Positions 1-8,935 of a stretch of 64,000 nt of DNA are shown in pieces. Each line of letters begins with the position of its first letter. The first letter of the stretch is position 1. A program made the translations under genes and the position numbers. Below the pieces are notes generated by a model. That model did not search any database. It was not told where the DNA came from and saw only the letters and a program-made list of their open reading frames with translations. Source of the stretch: Rhodobacteraceae bacterium S2214 (GTDB lineage: Bacteria > Pseudomonadota > Alphaproteobacteria > Rhodobacterales > Rhodobacteraceae); contig CP081161.1 in the NCBI GenBank assembly GCA_025141675.1, positions 682,001-746,000 of the forward strand, given 5' to 3'.

Positions 1-1018
1 CCGCAAGAAAGCTGAAGCGATCCGAATTCGTCAGGCGTTTCAGTTCATCGGCCAGCTGTTGACGCAGAGCCAGCATGCCATTGCGGGTTTCTTCCAGTTC
101 CGCTTCCCAATCGGCCCGTAGGTCTGGGTCGTTCAGAATAGTTGTCACAACGCGTGCGCCGTGATCTGGCGGGAAGGAATAGTTCTGGCGGTTCAAGAAC
201 TGCAATGTTTGCTGGGTCAGCGGCTGCGCGTCGGCAGTCGCAGAAATCGCCATTAGGATGCCAGTCCGTTCGCGGTAGATGCCGAAGTTTTTCGAACAAG
301 ACGCCGCAATCAGCACCTCATCAAAGGAAGACGCAATTTTGCGTGTTGCTGCCGCGTCATCGTCCAGACCGTCGCCGAAACCTTGGTAGGCGATATCGAC
401 CATCGGGATCGCACCGCGTGATTTGAGCAAGGTGATGACCTGCTCCAATTGATCCGCCGTCAGGTTTGCGCCAGTTGGATTGTGGCAGCAGCCGTGAATC
501 AGCACGACATCGCCAGCAGGCACTGTGCCGAGGTCTTCGAGAAGGCCTGCGAAATCAACGCCGCGTGTATCGTTGTCGAAATACCGGTATTCTGACATCT
601 TCATACCGAGGTATTTGATGATCGACGGATGGTTTGGCCAAGTTGGGTTCGACAGCCAAACAGTTGCATCAGGGGCTGCCATTTTGATCAGCTCTAGCGC
701 CTGGCGAATGGCGCCAGTGCCGCCAGGTGTTGCGACGGCAGCGATCCGGTCGCGGGCAACGGCGTCGCCCAGCACGAGGTCGATCATCGCGTTGCCAAAT
801 TCTGGATCACCAGCAAGGCCTGTGTAGGCTTTAGATGACTGGTCTTCCAAAATCCGCTTTTCGGCAGCTTTCACGGCGCGCATGACAGGCGTGTTGCCTG
901 ATGCGTCTTTGTAAACGCCGACGCCAAGGTCAACTTTGGTGTCGCGCGGGTCGGCCTTGTAGGCGGCCATCAAGGCAAGGATTTTATCGGCAGGTTGGGC
1001 TTTAAGTGCTTCAAGCAT
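1..1018 (-). CDS. Aromatic/aspartate aminotransferase, class I (3' end cut by window edge)
   Basis: PLP-dependent transamination of aspartate or aromatic amino acids in the cytosol. About 339 residues are visible; the family is usually near 395, so the C-terminal part lies before base 1. Seen: the fold-type I NPTG motif at residues 180-183, a cofactor-contacting Asp-Ile-Ala-Tyr at 208-211, and the Schiff-base Lys at 243 within CSKNFGIYRERTG. That last motif, with the N-terminal run DLGVGVYKD, is typical of the AspC/TyrB group. It starts 5 bases after the sulfurtransferase stop and is probably cotranscribed with it. Whether aspartate or aromatic substrates are preferred cannot be read from the sequence. 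Confidence 0.9.
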   Translation of the reverse strand, partial: MLEALKAQPADKILALMAAYKADPRDTKVDLGVGVYKDASGNTPVMRAVKAAEKRILEDQSSKAYTGLAGDPEFGNAMIDLVLGDAVARDRIAAVATPGGTGAIRQALELIKMAAPDATVWLSNPTWPNHPSIIKYLGMKMSEYRYFDNDTRGVDFAGLLEDLGTVPAGDVVLIHGCCHNPTGANLTADQLEQVITLLKSRGAIPMVDIAYQGFGDGLDDDAAATRKIASSFDEVLIAASCSKNFGIYRERTGILMAISATADAQPLTQQTLQFLNRQNYSFPPDHGARVVTTILNDPDLRADWEAELEETRNGMLALRQQLADELKRLTNSDRFSFLA

Positions 1019-1023
1019 TGTAT

Positions 1024-1872
1024 TTATCCGGTTTGTATCGGGAGATCGGCGTACATGCCCCATTCGGACCATGAGCCGTCGTAAAGTGCGTGATCGGTTT
1101 TGCCGATCCGTTCGAGAGCCAGCGCCAGTACGGCGGCTGTCACACCTGAGCCACATGTAGTGATCACAGGCTTCGTCAGGTCAGCCTCTGCCGTATGAAA
1201 GACGGCACGGATGCCGTCAGGGTCTTTCATCGTGCCGTCGGTGTTCAACAGCGTCGTAAAGGGAACGTTCACCGATCCCGGAATATGGCCTTTGCGCATA
1301 CCTTCGCGGGGCTCGTCTGCCTCGCCACGGAAACGGTCGGCGCTGCGTGCGTCGATGATCGTGTAGTCGCCCAGCTTTGCGGCGCGGGCCACTTGGGTCA
1401 CGTCCTTCACCATTTCGTTGCGCGGGGTCACGGTCATGTGGCGATCGCGGATCGTTGGTTTGTCCTTGGTGATCGGGTGTCCTGCTGCCAGCCATTGGGG
1501 CAGGCCGCCGTCTAGTACGGCGATGTTCTTTTGCCCCATCAAGCGGAACAACCACCACACGCGAGCCGCCGAAAACAGGCCAAGCGCGTCGTAGACCACA
1601 ACCTGATGGCCGTCACCCACACCCATTGCCCGCATGCGGGACATGAACTTTTCAACCGGCGGGACCATATGTGGCAATTCAGACCGCAGATCGGCGATTT
1701 CGTCGATGTCGAAGAACCGCGCACCGGGAATGTGACCTGCGGCGTATTCGGCTTTTGCGTCGCGTTCCATGCCAGGCAGGAACCACGTGGCGTCGAAAAT
1801 ACGCAGATCGGAATCTTTGAGATGTGCCGCAAGCCAGTCGGCGCTGACAAGAGTTTGTGGGTCGTCGGTCAT
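1024..1872 (-). CDS. sseA: 3-mercaptopyruvate/thiosulfate sulfurtransferase (tandem rhodanese)
   Basis: Transfers sulfane sulfur from 3-mercaptopyruvate (or thiosulfate) to a thiol or cyanide acceptor. The 282-residue length and two rhodanese-like halves fit the family. The active loop is CGSGVTA with Cys240; the CGSG(V/A)T form is the mercaptopyruvate-type loop rather than the CRxGxx[R/T] loop of thiosulfate sulfurtransferases. I start it at the Met of MTDDPQTL, because the open frame continues 31 codons upstream without family-like sequence. It lies just ahead of the aminotransferase gene. Transamination of cysteine would yield 3-mercaptopyruvate, so the pairing makes metabolic sense (inference). 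Confidence 0.88.
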   Translation of the reverse strand: MTDDPQTLVSADWLAAHLKDSDLRIFDATWFLPGMERDAKAEYAAGHIPGARFFDIDEIADLRSELPHMVPPVEKFMSRMRAMGVGDGHQVVVYDALGLFSAARVWWLFRLMGQKNIAVLDGGLPQWLAAGHPITKDKPTIRDRHMTVTPRNEMVKDVTQVARAAKLGDYTIIDARSADRFRGEADEPREGMRKGHIPGSVNVPFTTLLNTDGTMKDPDGIRAVFHTAEADLTKPVITTCGSGVTAAVLALALERIGKTDHALYDGSWSEWGMYADLPIQTG

Positions 1873-1949
1873 GATAGGGCCTCCGCAAAGATCGAGGCCG
1901 TGATTATAGGGACAGGCGTGTACTGACAAGCAAACATTGGCCCAAAACG

Positions 1950-1975
1950 AAAAAGGGCGCCCCAATGGGACGCCC
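1950..1975 (-). terminator. Rho-independent terminator after the glycine-rich 97-aa gene
   Basis: Read on the minus strand, a 9-bp stem GGGCGTCCC / GGGGCGCCC with an ATT loop (one T-G wobble) is followed directly by TTTTT. It lies 21 bases past the stop of the 97-residue gene and before the sulfurtransferase gene on the same strand. Confidence 0.75.
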
Positions 1976-1996
1976 GAATTCGAAAGCGGTTAAAGA

Positions 1997-2290
1997 TTAA
2001 CCAGCCATTTTGTTTTTGATCATACCAACAACGGCAGTCAGGATCGCGCCACCGGCACCACCACCAACGGCAGACCCGATGATGTCGCCAAGACCGCCAC
2101 CTGGTGCCGCCGCTTCGCCAGCAACCGCCGCGCCGCCTGTCAGCATGCCAAGGATCTGACCGCCGCCAAGGCCACCGATCAGACCAACGATAGAGTTCAT
2201 TGTTGTGCCCATAGAGGCAGATTTAACGCCTGCGCCTGCAGCGTTACCGCCAACTGCACCCGCGATAAGCTGTGTAATAAGTGTTTCCAT
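1997..2290 (-). CDS. Glycine/alanine-rich small hydrophobic protein, function unknown
   Basis: A 97-residue protein made largely of Gly, Ala, Ile and Met, with two long glycine-zipper-like stretches (about residues 8-60 and 66-90) and a short basic end KNKMAG. I see no catalytic motif. The glycine spacing (GG.GGG, GGGAGGA) suggests membrane insertion or helix packing, and the absence of a cleavable signal argues against export. It has its own terminator downstream and so looks like a single-gene transcript. Similar proteins occur in Rhodobacteraceae as uncharacterised entries (from memory). No function assigned. Confidence 0.7.
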   Translation of the reverse strand: METLITQLIAGAVGGNAAGAGVKSASMGTTMNSIVGLIGGLGGGQILGMLTGGAAVAGEAAAPGGGLGDIIGSAVGGGAGGAILTAVVGMIKNKMAG

Positions 2291-2385
2291 AGTCCCCGGT
2301 CCTTTATCTATTGCGCGTATTGCACAATTTATGGACGGAACGTTAACACGGATTTGGAATAACGCCAGATGGGAGAATGTATGCG

Positions 2386-2868
2386 TTATTCCCCGTGCCG
2401 CAAAAGACGTTGCTTCTGACGGCCCCAGTCGCGTTTTGCTTCGGTGGCCCGCTTGTCGTGGTTCTTTTTACCCTTTGCGGTGGCGATCTTGAGCTTCACC
2501 ATGCCTTTGTCGTTGAAATACATCACCAGCGGGACAAGCGTCATGCCCTCGCGGTTGGTGGCATTCGACATCTTGATCAGCTCGCGCCGTTTGCACAGCA
2601 GCTTGCGCTTGCGCCGTACTTCATGCGGGAACATCGCGGCCTCGTAAGGGGCGATATAGGCGTTGGTCAGCCACAATTCGTCATCTTCAACCGACGCATA
2701 GCTTTCGGCAATATTCGACTGGCCGATCCGAAGGGATTTCACCTCGGATCCGGTAAGAATGATCCCAACTTCAAGGTCTTCCTCGATTGCATAATCGTAT
2801 CGGGCACGCCGATTTTCGGCGATGACTTTGTAATTGGTCTTTTCTTTGGGTTTCTTGTTCTTTGCCAT
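2386..2868 (-). CDS. smpB: SsrA-binding protein SmpB
   Basis: Binds tmRNA (SsrA) and carries it to stalled ribosomes for trans-translation. The 160-residue length is normal. Diagnostic features: the N-terminal run [12 protein letters not shown], then [15 protein letters not shown], the YIAPYE segment, and a basic C-terminal tail ending [16 protein letters not shown], which reaches into the decoding centre in known SmpB structures. Start chosen at [10 protein letters not shown]; 30 further upstream codons are open but not family-like. Transcribed away from the divergent ion-channel gene. Confidence 0.96.
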   Translation of the reverse strand: MAKNKKPKEKTNYKVIAENRRARYDYAIEEDLEVGIILTGSEVKSLRIGQSNIAESYASVEDDELWLTNAYIAPYEAAMFPHEVRRKRKLLCKRRELIKMSNATNREGMTLVPLVMYFNDKGMVKLKIATAKGKKNHDKRATEAKRDWGRQKQRLLRHGE

Positions 2869-2957
2869 GGTCGCATTGAGATAGGCGATAGGGTGTTGTT
2901 CTACAAGGCCAGTCTGGGCAGAGTGTTGATTGACGTTGACCTTAAGGCGGACCACCA

Positions 2958-3401
2958 ATGTTCCTACAAATCTTCATCGGCAGCTTGCTTTTGCTGGTGT
3001 CCATCGGTGTCGCCAGTCTTGGGTATTGGATTATGGAAACCTTGTTGGGGCGTGCCAGAGAATGGTTGGGCCGTCCGCCACACCGACTAAAGATGTTTAT
3101 GGTGTTGGCTGCCGTATCGACTTGGATTCTCGGGCAGATCACCATCGGCGTTTGGCTCTGGGCCCTGACATTTTTGGGTCTTGGTATTTTCGAGACATTG
3201 GAACCGTCCGTCTATTTCGCTCTGGTTGCGTTCACGACGTTGGGCTTTGGTGACATCCTCTTGCCGACGGAATGGCGGATTCTTGGCGGCATGGCCGCGG
3301 CCAACGGGCTGTTGAATTTCGGGCTGCTGACCGCTGTCTTGATCGAAGGAATGCGTTTCGCCCGTGTGCAGCAGCGCAATGAGCGGGAGAAGAAGTTGTG
3401 A
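2958..3401 (+). CDS. Two-TM potassium-channel-type membrane protein
   Basis: A 147-residue inner-membrane protein. Hydrophobic segments lie at about residues 2-28, 45-70 and 107-126, with a re-entrant pore loop carrying TTLGFGD at about 91-97. That loop is a variant of the potassium selectivity filter TxGYGD with Phe in place of Tyr. Pfam family expected: Ion_trans_2. It has no attached RCK or cyclic-nucleotide domain; the C-terminus is only a short charged helix. It overlaps the following YcaQ-family gene by 4 bases (GTGA), so the two are probably translated together. Ion selectivity cannot be judged from sequence alone. Confidence 0.82.
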   Translation: MFLQIFIGSLLLLVSIGVASLGYWIMETLLGRAREWLGRPPHRLKMFMVLAAVSTWILGQITIGVWLWALTFLGLGIFETLEPSVYFALVAFTTLGFGDILLPTEWRILGGMAAANGLLNFGLLTAVLIEGMRFARVQQRNEREKKL

Positions 3402-4588
3402 CCGTAGCCGTTATCCCAAATGCAAAGGCCCGCCATATCTTTTTAGCGAAGCACGGGCTGGTCACAGCCCCAGTTGGCGTTGGAAAAGGGGCGGATTTGC
3501 AAGAGGTCGTGAACGATCTGGGGTTTGTTCAGCTCGATTCCGTCAACACGTTCGCACGGGCCCACGACCTGATCATGTGGTCGCGCAGGCAACAATATCG
3601 ACCGACGCATCTGTCAAACCTGCTTACCAAAGATCGTGGTGTGTTCGAACATTGGACCCACGATGCGTCCGCGATTTCGATGGATCATTTCGTGCACTGG
3701 CGGCTCAAATTCGCCCGCGACGCGGCGTGGCTTGAAAGTCGCTGGAAAGAATGGCGGCGCGACGACTTTACCAAGAAAATCGACGAAGTTTTGCGCCACA
3801 TCGACGGAAATGGCTGTTGTACCTCGGGCGACGTTGGGACGGACGAAGAACGCGGCAAAGGTGGCTGGTGGGATTGGCATCCATCAAAAACCGCATTGGA
3901 ATATCTGTGGCGGTCAGGGCAGGTATCGGTGGTACGCCGCGAAAACTTCACCAAGATTTACGACCTGACGGAACGGGTTATCCCGCCCGAGCATTTGAAT
4001 GCCCGCTTGGCGGAAAAAGATACGGTCGATTGGGCCTGTGGATTTGCTTTGGATAAGCTTGGATTTGCCACATCCGGTGAAATTGCAGCGTTCTTTGCGC
4101 TGGTGACACCGGTTGAGGCGCGGGCGTGGTGTAAGGCTGCGTTGGCAGATGGCCGTGTGATCGAGGTGGATGTCGCCGGTGTCGACGGCAAGCTGCGTCG
4201 CAGTTTCGCGCGGCCCGATGTACATGACCTAAACCTTCCCGACCTGTCCCAACGCGTGCGGATCATGTCGCCGTTTGATCCTGCTTTGCGTGACCGGAAA
4301 CGGGCAGAGCGATTGTTCGGCTTTCACTACCGCATCGAAATCTTCGTGCCCGCGCCAAAGCGCCAATACGGGTATTACGTCTTTCCAGTCATGGAAGGTG
4401 ATCAGCTGATCGGTCGGATCGACATGAAACGCCAAGGGACGACGCTTGTCGTGACCGCGTTCTGGCCGGAACCATCGGTGCGTATGGGGGCTGGTCGGAT
4501 CAAGCGGCTTCAGTCTGAAATCGGACGTGCGGCGCGATTTGGTGGCTGTGACGACGTGGCATACGCCGAAGATTGGTTGCGGGGATAA
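3398..4588 (+). CDS. YcaQ/AlkX-type winged-helix DNA glycosylase family protein
   Basis: The 396-residue protein matches the HTH_42 (DUF1006) family. E. coli YcaQ and Streptomyces AlkZ of this family are winged-helix glycosylases that unhook interstrand DNA crosslinks and bulky N-alkyl adducts. Visible signatures are GFVQLDSVNTFARAHDLIMW near residues 43-62, where the family has its Q-phi-D catalytic motif (here QLD), and the C-terminal half with FHYRIEIFVPAPKRQYGYYV. GTG start overlapping the channel stop. It ends just before a strong bidirectional hairpin. Family assignment is firm; substrate is inferred. Confidence 0.85.
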   Translation: MTVAVIPNAKARHIFLAKHGLVTAPVGVGKGADLQEVVNDLGFVQLDSVNTFARAHDLIMWSRRQQYRPTHLSNLLTKDRGVFEHWTHDASAISMDHFVHWRLKFARDAAWLESRWKEWRRDDFTKKIDEVLRHIDGNGCCTSGDVGTDEERGKGGWWDWHPSKTALEYLWRSGQVSVVRRENFTKIYDLTERVIPPEHLNARLAEKDTVDWACGFALDKLGFATSGEIAAFFALVTPVEARAWCKAALADGRVIEVDVAGVDGKLRRSFARPDVHDLNLPDLSQRVRIMSPFDPALRDRKRAERLFGFHYRIEIFVPAPKRQYGYYVFPVMEGDQLIGRIDMKRQGTTLVVTAFWPEPSVRMGAGRIKRLQSEIGRAARFGGCDDVAYAEDWLRG

Positions 4589-4593
4589 ATACA

Positions 4594-4628
4594 AAAACAC
4601 CGCCTGCTGGGGATGCGGACGGTGTTTT
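4594..4628. terminator. Bidirectional intrinsic terminator after the YcaQ-family gene
   Basis: Perfect 9-bp inverted repeat AAAACACCG / CGGTGTTTT spaced by 17 bases, 5 bases after the glycosylase stop. A/T runs flank both arms, so it can end transcription from the plus strand and from the convergent small secreted-protein genes. Confidence 0.7.
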
Positions 4629-4641
4629 GTGGGTAGAAGGT

Positions 4642-4673
4642 CTGGATCGGCCCGGGGACGAAGGCCGATCCAG
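4642..4673. repeat. 11-bp perfect inverted repeat (stable hairpin)
   Basis: CTGGATCGGCC / GGCCGATCCAG separated by 10 bases, only 9 bases beyond the stop of secreted-protein copy 1. No T-run follows on either strand, so it is not a standard intrinsic terminator. It may protect the 3' end of the abundant small mRNA (inference). Confidence 0.6.
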
Positions 4674-4682
4674 AATGTCGCC

Positions 4683-5015
4683 TTAGCGACGGTCGTAGTC
4701 TTTTGTCAGCACTTCTGAACCGTTGACGTTCAGTACTGCGAGGATGTCGCTGTTTGCGCCGAGACCCAGGTCAACTTTGACGTTTGTGTTCACGCCGCCA
4801 CGGATTTCTTCAGAACCGAGCAGTGCGCCACGTACACCGTTTGAGTAGTCATAGATTTCAACTGTGCCAGCGCCGTCAGCTTGTACGAAGTCCAGCTGCA
4901 ATTGGTCAGTCTGTTCAAATGTCTCACCGAATGGGAAGGCGTTGTATGCAGATGCTGTAGTTGCAGTAGCAGCGATAGTTGCGGCGGCGAGTACGATTGT
5001 TTTCAGGTTAGTCAT
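4683..5015 (-). CDS. Small secreted protein, tandem copy 1
   Basis: A 110-residue exported protein of unknown function. A Sec signal peptide (residues 1-25, cleavage likely after TASA) is followed by an 85-residue acidic mature domain beginning YNAFPFGETFEQTDQ. It is rich in short beta-prone strands (LQLDFVQADGAGTVEIYDY, VKVDLGLGANSDILAVLNV) and has no cysteine. The protein is identical to that of copy 2. Two in-frame ATGs exist; I choose the second (5015), because it sits 8 bases from the AAAGGA ribosome site exactly as in copy 2, while the upstream ATG at 5021 is only 2 bases away. A strong hairpin follows the stop. Confidence 0.82.
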   Translation of the reverse strand: MTNLKTIVLAAATIAATATTASAYNAFPFGETFEQTDQLQLDFVQADGAGTVEIYDYSNGVRGALLGSEEIRGGVNTNVKVDLGLGANSDILAVLNVNGSEVLTKDYDRR

Positions 5016-5084
5016 TTTCATATTCCTTTGATGTGTGTGTGACCGAATGGTCGTTATCTGTTGTGAGTGGTGGAAAAGGCGTGA

Positions 5085-5417
5085 TTAGCGACGGTCGTAG
5101 TCTTTTGTCAGCACTTCTGAACCGTTGACGTTCAGTACTGCGAGGATGTCGCTGTTTGCGCCGAGACCCAGGTCAACTTTGACGTTTGTGTTCACGCCGC
5201 CACGGATTTCTTCAGAACCGAGCAGTGCGCCACGTACACCGTTTGAGTAGTCGTAGATTTCAACTGTGCCAGCGCCGTCAGCTTGTACGAAGTCCAGCTG
5301 CAATTGGTCAGTCTGTTCAAATGTCTCACCGAATGGGAAGGCGTTGTACGCAGATGCTGTAGTTGCTGTTGCTGCGATTGTAGCTGCTGCGAGTACGATT
5401 GTTTTCAGGTTAGTCAT
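5085..5417 (-). CDS. Small secreted protein, tandem copy 2
   Basis: Encodes the same 110-residue protein as copy 1, residue for residue, with the same signal peptide and mature domain. At DNA level the two reading frames differ at nine positions, all silent. Seven of these fall within about 25 bases of the signal-peptide codons; the 250 bases encoding the mature domain differ at only one or two sites. The leaders are also related: both carry a GACC...GGTC palindrome, a TGTGTG run and an AAAGGA ribosome site. The promoter is probably in 5418-5480. Function unknown; the signal peptide suggests a periplasmic or extracellular location. Confidence 0.82.
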   Translation of the reverse strand: MTNLKTIVLAAATIAATATTASAYNAFPFGETFEQTDQLQLDFVQADGAGTVEIYDYSNGVRGALLGSEEIRGGVNTNVKVDLGLGANSDILAVLNVNGSEVLTKDYDRR

Positions 5418-5835
5418 GATCGTGTTCCTTTAATGTGTGTGACCGGGAGGTGGTCGGTTATTTGTTTGAAGCGACAGTAGCTTGCCGCGTTTCGATGAGA
5501 TGAAGATGGGATCAAAAACGGGGTTCGGGAAGGGGACACCCTGTCACGAAAAAGAGAACGCATTTGATGCTCTGATCCCCTTGATTTTGTTTTTGGCGAC
5601 CATTTGGCGAGTTCCGTGCAACCCTGCACAACGGCCGTTTCCAAGCCGCACAGAACAGGCCATTTTCGCGCTTTTTGCGGGTAGAATTATTTCAATTCCA
5701 AACAGCAATGATCACGAAAAAAAACCCCGCTCCAGAATGTGAAGCGGGGTTGTTTCAATGTCGTCGCTGGCGCGTGATTGTTTGTTGCGCGATTGCTTCA
5801 ACGGCTCGCGTGGCCGTGAGCAATTGAAGGCGAAT
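5418..5835. other. Intergenic region (418 bases) with no convincing gene
   Basis: It holds the leader and presumed promoter of secreted-protein copy 2 (5418 to about 5520) and the dapA terminator (5717-5751). Two short open frames cross it on opposite strands (5482-5742 plus, 5414-5644 minus), but neither shows family-like sequence, a ribosome site or coding character. I regard it as non-coding. Confidence 0.6.
5717..5751 (-). terminator. Rho-independent terminator downstream of dapA
   Basis: On the minus strand a 9-bp perfect stem AACCCCGCT / AGCGGGGTT with an 11-base loop is followed by eight T residues. It lies 85 bases past the dapA stop. Confidence 0.85.
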
Positions 5836-6708
5836 CTAGTCGATCAGACCGGCGAATTGCATCGCGGATTTAACCTTCGCTTTGGTTTCGTTCGTCAAAC
5901 CAACCAAAGGTAGGCGCACTTCGTCGCTGCATAGGCCCAAAAGGGACATGCCATACTTTGCGCCGACCAAACCGGGCTCTGTGAAGATGGCTTCGTGCAG
6001 GGGCATCAACCGATCCAGCAATTCTAGCGCCTTTGGATAGTCGCCAGCCAGCGTCGCCTGCTGGAATTCGGCGCAAAGTGCGGGTGCGACGTTCGCCGTG
6101 ACCGAAATACAGCCCACACCGCCATGCGCGTTGAAGCCGAGCGCAGTTGCGTCTTCGCCGGACAATTGGACGAAGTCTATGCCACATGTCATGCGCGTGC
6201 GCGGGACACGTGCCAAATCGCCGGTCGCGTCTTTAACGCCGATGATCATGTCGTGCTTGGCAAGCTCGCCCATCGTCGCTGGTGTGATGTCCACAACCGA
6301 CCGACCGGGGATGTTGTATAGGACAATCGGCAAACCGCAGTCAGCTGCAGCTGTGAAATGTGCGATCAGACCCGCTTGGGTCGGCTTGTTATAGTATGGG
6401 CTGACAACCAGCGCGGCCGCAGCCCCTGCTTCTTTCGCAGCTTTCACAAGGCGCACAGTTTCAATCGTGTTGTTTGAACCTGCACCGGCGATAACCGGAA
6501 TGCGGCCGTCTGCTGCTTCGACCACGATCCGTACAACATCATCGTGTTCTGCGTGGGTCAGTGTCGGGCTTTCGCCGGTGGTACCAACAGGGACCAAACC
6601 GTTGCTGCCCTGATCAATATGCCAATCGACCAGCTTTTTGAGCGCATCACGATCCACCTGGCCGTTCGTAAACGGCGTGACGAGCGCGGGAAGAGACCCT
6701 GTGATCAT
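5836..6708 (-). CDS. dapA: 4-hydroxy-tetrahydrodipicolinate synthase
   Basis: Condenses pyruvate with aspartate semialdehyde, the first committed step to diaminopimelate and lysine. 290 residues, normal for DapA. The Schiff-base lysine is Lys159 in [16 protein letters not shown] (42-47) holds the pyruvate-binding threonines; Tyr131 in VLYNIPGR and the SPYYNKPTQ segment complete the active site. Start chosen at MITGSLPAL, 13 codons inside the open frame, as in characterised homologues. Divergent from the lytic transglycosylase gene and closed by a strong terminator. Confidence 0.96.
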   Translation of the reverse strand: MITGSLPALVTPFTNGQVDRDALKKLVDWHIDQGSNGLVPVGTTGESPTLTHAEHDDVVRIVVEAADGRIPVIAGAGSNNTIETVRLVKAAKEAGAAAALVVSPYYNKPTQAGLIAHFTAAADCGLPIVLYNIPGRSVVDITPATMGELAKHDMIIGVKDATGDLARVPRTRMTCGIDFVQLSGEDATALGFNAHGGVGCISVTANVAPALCAEFQQATLAGDYPKALELLDRLMPLHEAIFTEPGLVGAKYGMSLLGLCSDEVRLPLVGLTNETKAKVKSAMQFAGLID

Positions 6709-6856
6709 GACGCATTTCCTTATGTGCGAGGGGCAGATTCGCCCCATTTGAAGTCGCGCGGAACCTAGACAGCTTTCCGCCGATGAACAAGTTCAGCATT
6801 GTGTATTAGCCTAAGACACTTACTTTGATGATACACCTCTCCAAAGGCCTTTGTTC

Positions 6857-8935
6857 ATGCGTTTGATCCTATCTGCTCTTGCTATCGCCATCGGCGCAAC
6901 GGCGACCGTCGCACAAGACAGCGACGCGGCCTTGGTGGCTGCGATCCAATTGGCAGATGATGGTGACTATCAAGCCGCCTTTGAAAGCGTCGATGACGCC
7001 GTGTCGCGGGATGTCCTGACGTGGATGCAATTGCGTGACGGTAACGGATCGTTCGATGACTACCGCACTTTCCTAGACAATCATCCGGATTGGCCCGGAC
7101 AAACGCGACTATATACAAGAGCAGAGCGCGCGATTGAAAAAGGTGGCGATGCCGCCGACATCATCGCGTGGTTCGGTGACCGGACGCCGGAAACGGGCAT
7201 AGGGGCAGTGCGCCTTGCCGAAGCGTTGATTGTGCAGGGTGATCCTGACGCGGCAGAAGACGTGATCATCGCGGCGTGGCTGAACCTGCGATTATTGGCT
7301 GAGGATCAAACCGCCATTCTCGATGGTTTCGCGGACGTAGTCGCACCCCATCACGTCGAACGTGCCGACAATCTGTTGTGGCGCTGGCTGACCGATGAAG
7401 CGGCGCGCATGATACCTTTGTTGGATGATGATCAGGCCGCACTTGTCGCGGCGCGGATCGCCTACATTCGTGAACGTGGGATCAATGACGCCATCGCCGC
7501 CGTGCCTGCTGCGTTGCGGACAAACGCCGGATTGGCCTATGACCGTTACAACTGGCTTGCCAGCGATGGCGAGCGGACAGAGGCGATCGCGATCCTGAAA
7601 GGTCGATCAACGTCGGAAGATGCGTTAGGCGAACCATTCCGGTGGTCAAGTTGGCGCCGTGTTCTGGCGCGTTGGGAAATGCGCGAAGGCCGTATTCAAA
7701 GCGCCTATGATCTCGCGTCCAACCATTTCCTAACCGAAGGCAGTTCTTACGCCGATCTGGAATGGCTGTCGGGCTACATTGCACTGCGCTATTTCGATGA
7801 TGCGACCTTGGCGTTGTCTCATTTTGACGCAATGGTAGCTGCCGTCGATACGCCGATCTCGCTCGGACGTGCGGGATACTGGCGCGGGCGTGCCTATCAG
7901 GCGCTGGGTGATGCAAATGCAGCGGCGCTTGCTTATGCCGAAGCGTCGGATCATCAAACCAGCTTCTACGGATTGCTCGCGGGCGAACAATTGGGCATGG
8001 CTCTTGATCCTGCTTTGACGGGGCGGGCGGATGCGCAGGATTGGCAAGGCGCTGATGTTTTAGAGAATGAACTCGTGATTGCCGCCCTTGCATTGCTTGA
8101 GGCGGGCGAACGAGGGCTGGCCACGCAGTTCTTCGCGCAACTCGGCCGACAGCTGGACGCGGATGATACGGGGCGTTTGGCGGCTCTGATGGAAGAGATG
8201 GACCATTCATATTACGCAGTCTTGCTTGGCAAAGCGGCAGCGGCGCGGGGGATCATTGTGCCATCCGCTTATTTCCCGATGCACGGCGTCGCCGACATGG
8301 ACTTGCCGGTTGAACCCGCATTGTCCTTGGCGATTGCGCGGCGTGAAAGCGAATTCAACGCAGGTGCAGGCAGCCCCGTGGGGGCGCTGGGCCTGATGCA
8401 ATTGATGCCCGCGACGGCACAAGAAGTCGCAGGGTTCTTGGATCTTCCCTATTCCAAGGCGCGATTAACGTCCGATTGGACCTACAACGCCCAGCTTGGA
8501 TCAAAGTATCTGTCTGTGCTGCAAGACCAGTTCGGCTTTTCACCTGTCCAGATCGCAGCCGGTTACAATGCAGGCCCCAGCAGGCCGTGGTCATGGATGG
8601 ACCAGCGCGGCGATCCACGGATCGGTGAAGCGGATGTGGTGGATTGGATCGAACACATCCCGTTCCGCGAAACGCGCAATTACGTCATGCGGGTCACTGA
8701 ATCGATCCCTGTCTATCGTGCGCGTCTGACCGGACAGACAGGCCCCATCGCGTTTACGGCTTTGTTGGTCGGGGACAAGCCATTGGTGCGACCGCAAATC
8801 CGACCGGTGCCGCAGCCCGTTGAAGAACCGCTCAGCGTTTCAACGTCTGACGCACCAGCTATCGCGGCACCCGCCCCCGTTCCAACACCAAATGGCGTAC
8901 CGGGGATCAGACCAATATCGCGTCCGGGCAACTAG
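6857..8935 (+). CDS. Soluble lytic murein transglycosylase (Slt70-like)
   Basis: A periplasmic enzyme that cleaves peptidoglycan glycan strands with formation of 1,6-anhydro-muramic ends. 692 residues: a signal peptide (1-21, ATVAQ), a long alpha-superhelical domain of TPR/Slt type (about 25-460), then the catalytic SLT domain. Glu497 lies in ARRESEF, followed by GALGLMQLMPATA and AGYNAGPSR, the three family signatures. A Pro-rich tail after about residue 640 looks disordered. I take the ATG at 6857 and not the TTG two codons earlier. It is divergent from dapA, and its end overlaps the convergent DMT permease by 4 bases. Confidence 0.92.
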   Translation: MRLILSALAIAIGATATVAQDSDAALVAAIQLADDGDYQAAFESVDDAVSRDVLTWMQLRDGNGSFDDYRTFLDNHPDWPGQTRLYTRAERAIEKGGDAADIIAWFGDRTPETGIGAVRLAEALIVQGDPDAAEDVIIAAWLNLRLLAEDQTAILDGFADVVAPHHVERADNLLWRWLTDEAARMIPLLDDDQAALVAARIAYIRERGINDAIAAVPAALRTNAGLAYDRYNWLASDGERTEAIAILKGRSTSEDALGEPFRWSSWRRVLARWEMREGRIQSAYDLASNHFLTEGSSYADLEWLSGYIALRYFDDATLALSHFDAMVAAVDTPISLGRAGYWRGRAYQALGDANAAALAYAEASDHQTSFYGLLAGEQLGMALDPALTGRADAQDWQGADVLENELVIAALALLEAGERGLATQFFAQLGRQLDADDTGRLAALMEEMDHSYYAVLLGKAAAARGIIVPSAYFPMHGVADMDLPVEPALSLAIARRESEFNAGAGSPVGALGLMQLMPATAQEVAGFLDLPYSKARLTSDWTYNAQLGSKYLSVLQDQFGFSPVQIAAGYNAGPSRPWSWMDQRGDPRIGEADVVDWIEHIPFRETRNYVMRVTESIPVYRARLTGQTGPIAFTALLVGDKPLVRPQIRPVPQPVEEPLSVSTSDAPAIAAPAPVPTPNGVPGIRPISRPGN

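Larger units (their letters stand above)
4683..5455. repeat. Tandem direct duplication of a gene with its leader
   Basis: Two direct repeats about 400 bases apart (4683-5055 and 5085-5455), each comprising the 333-base reading frame and about 40 bases of leader. Identity is near 97 percent across the coding part and lower in the leader. Confidence 0.85.

Noticed and set aside
5482..5742. 86-codon plus-strand frame in the dapA/secreted-protein gap
   Set aside because: Runs into the dapA terminator, no ribosome site, no recognisable protein pattern.
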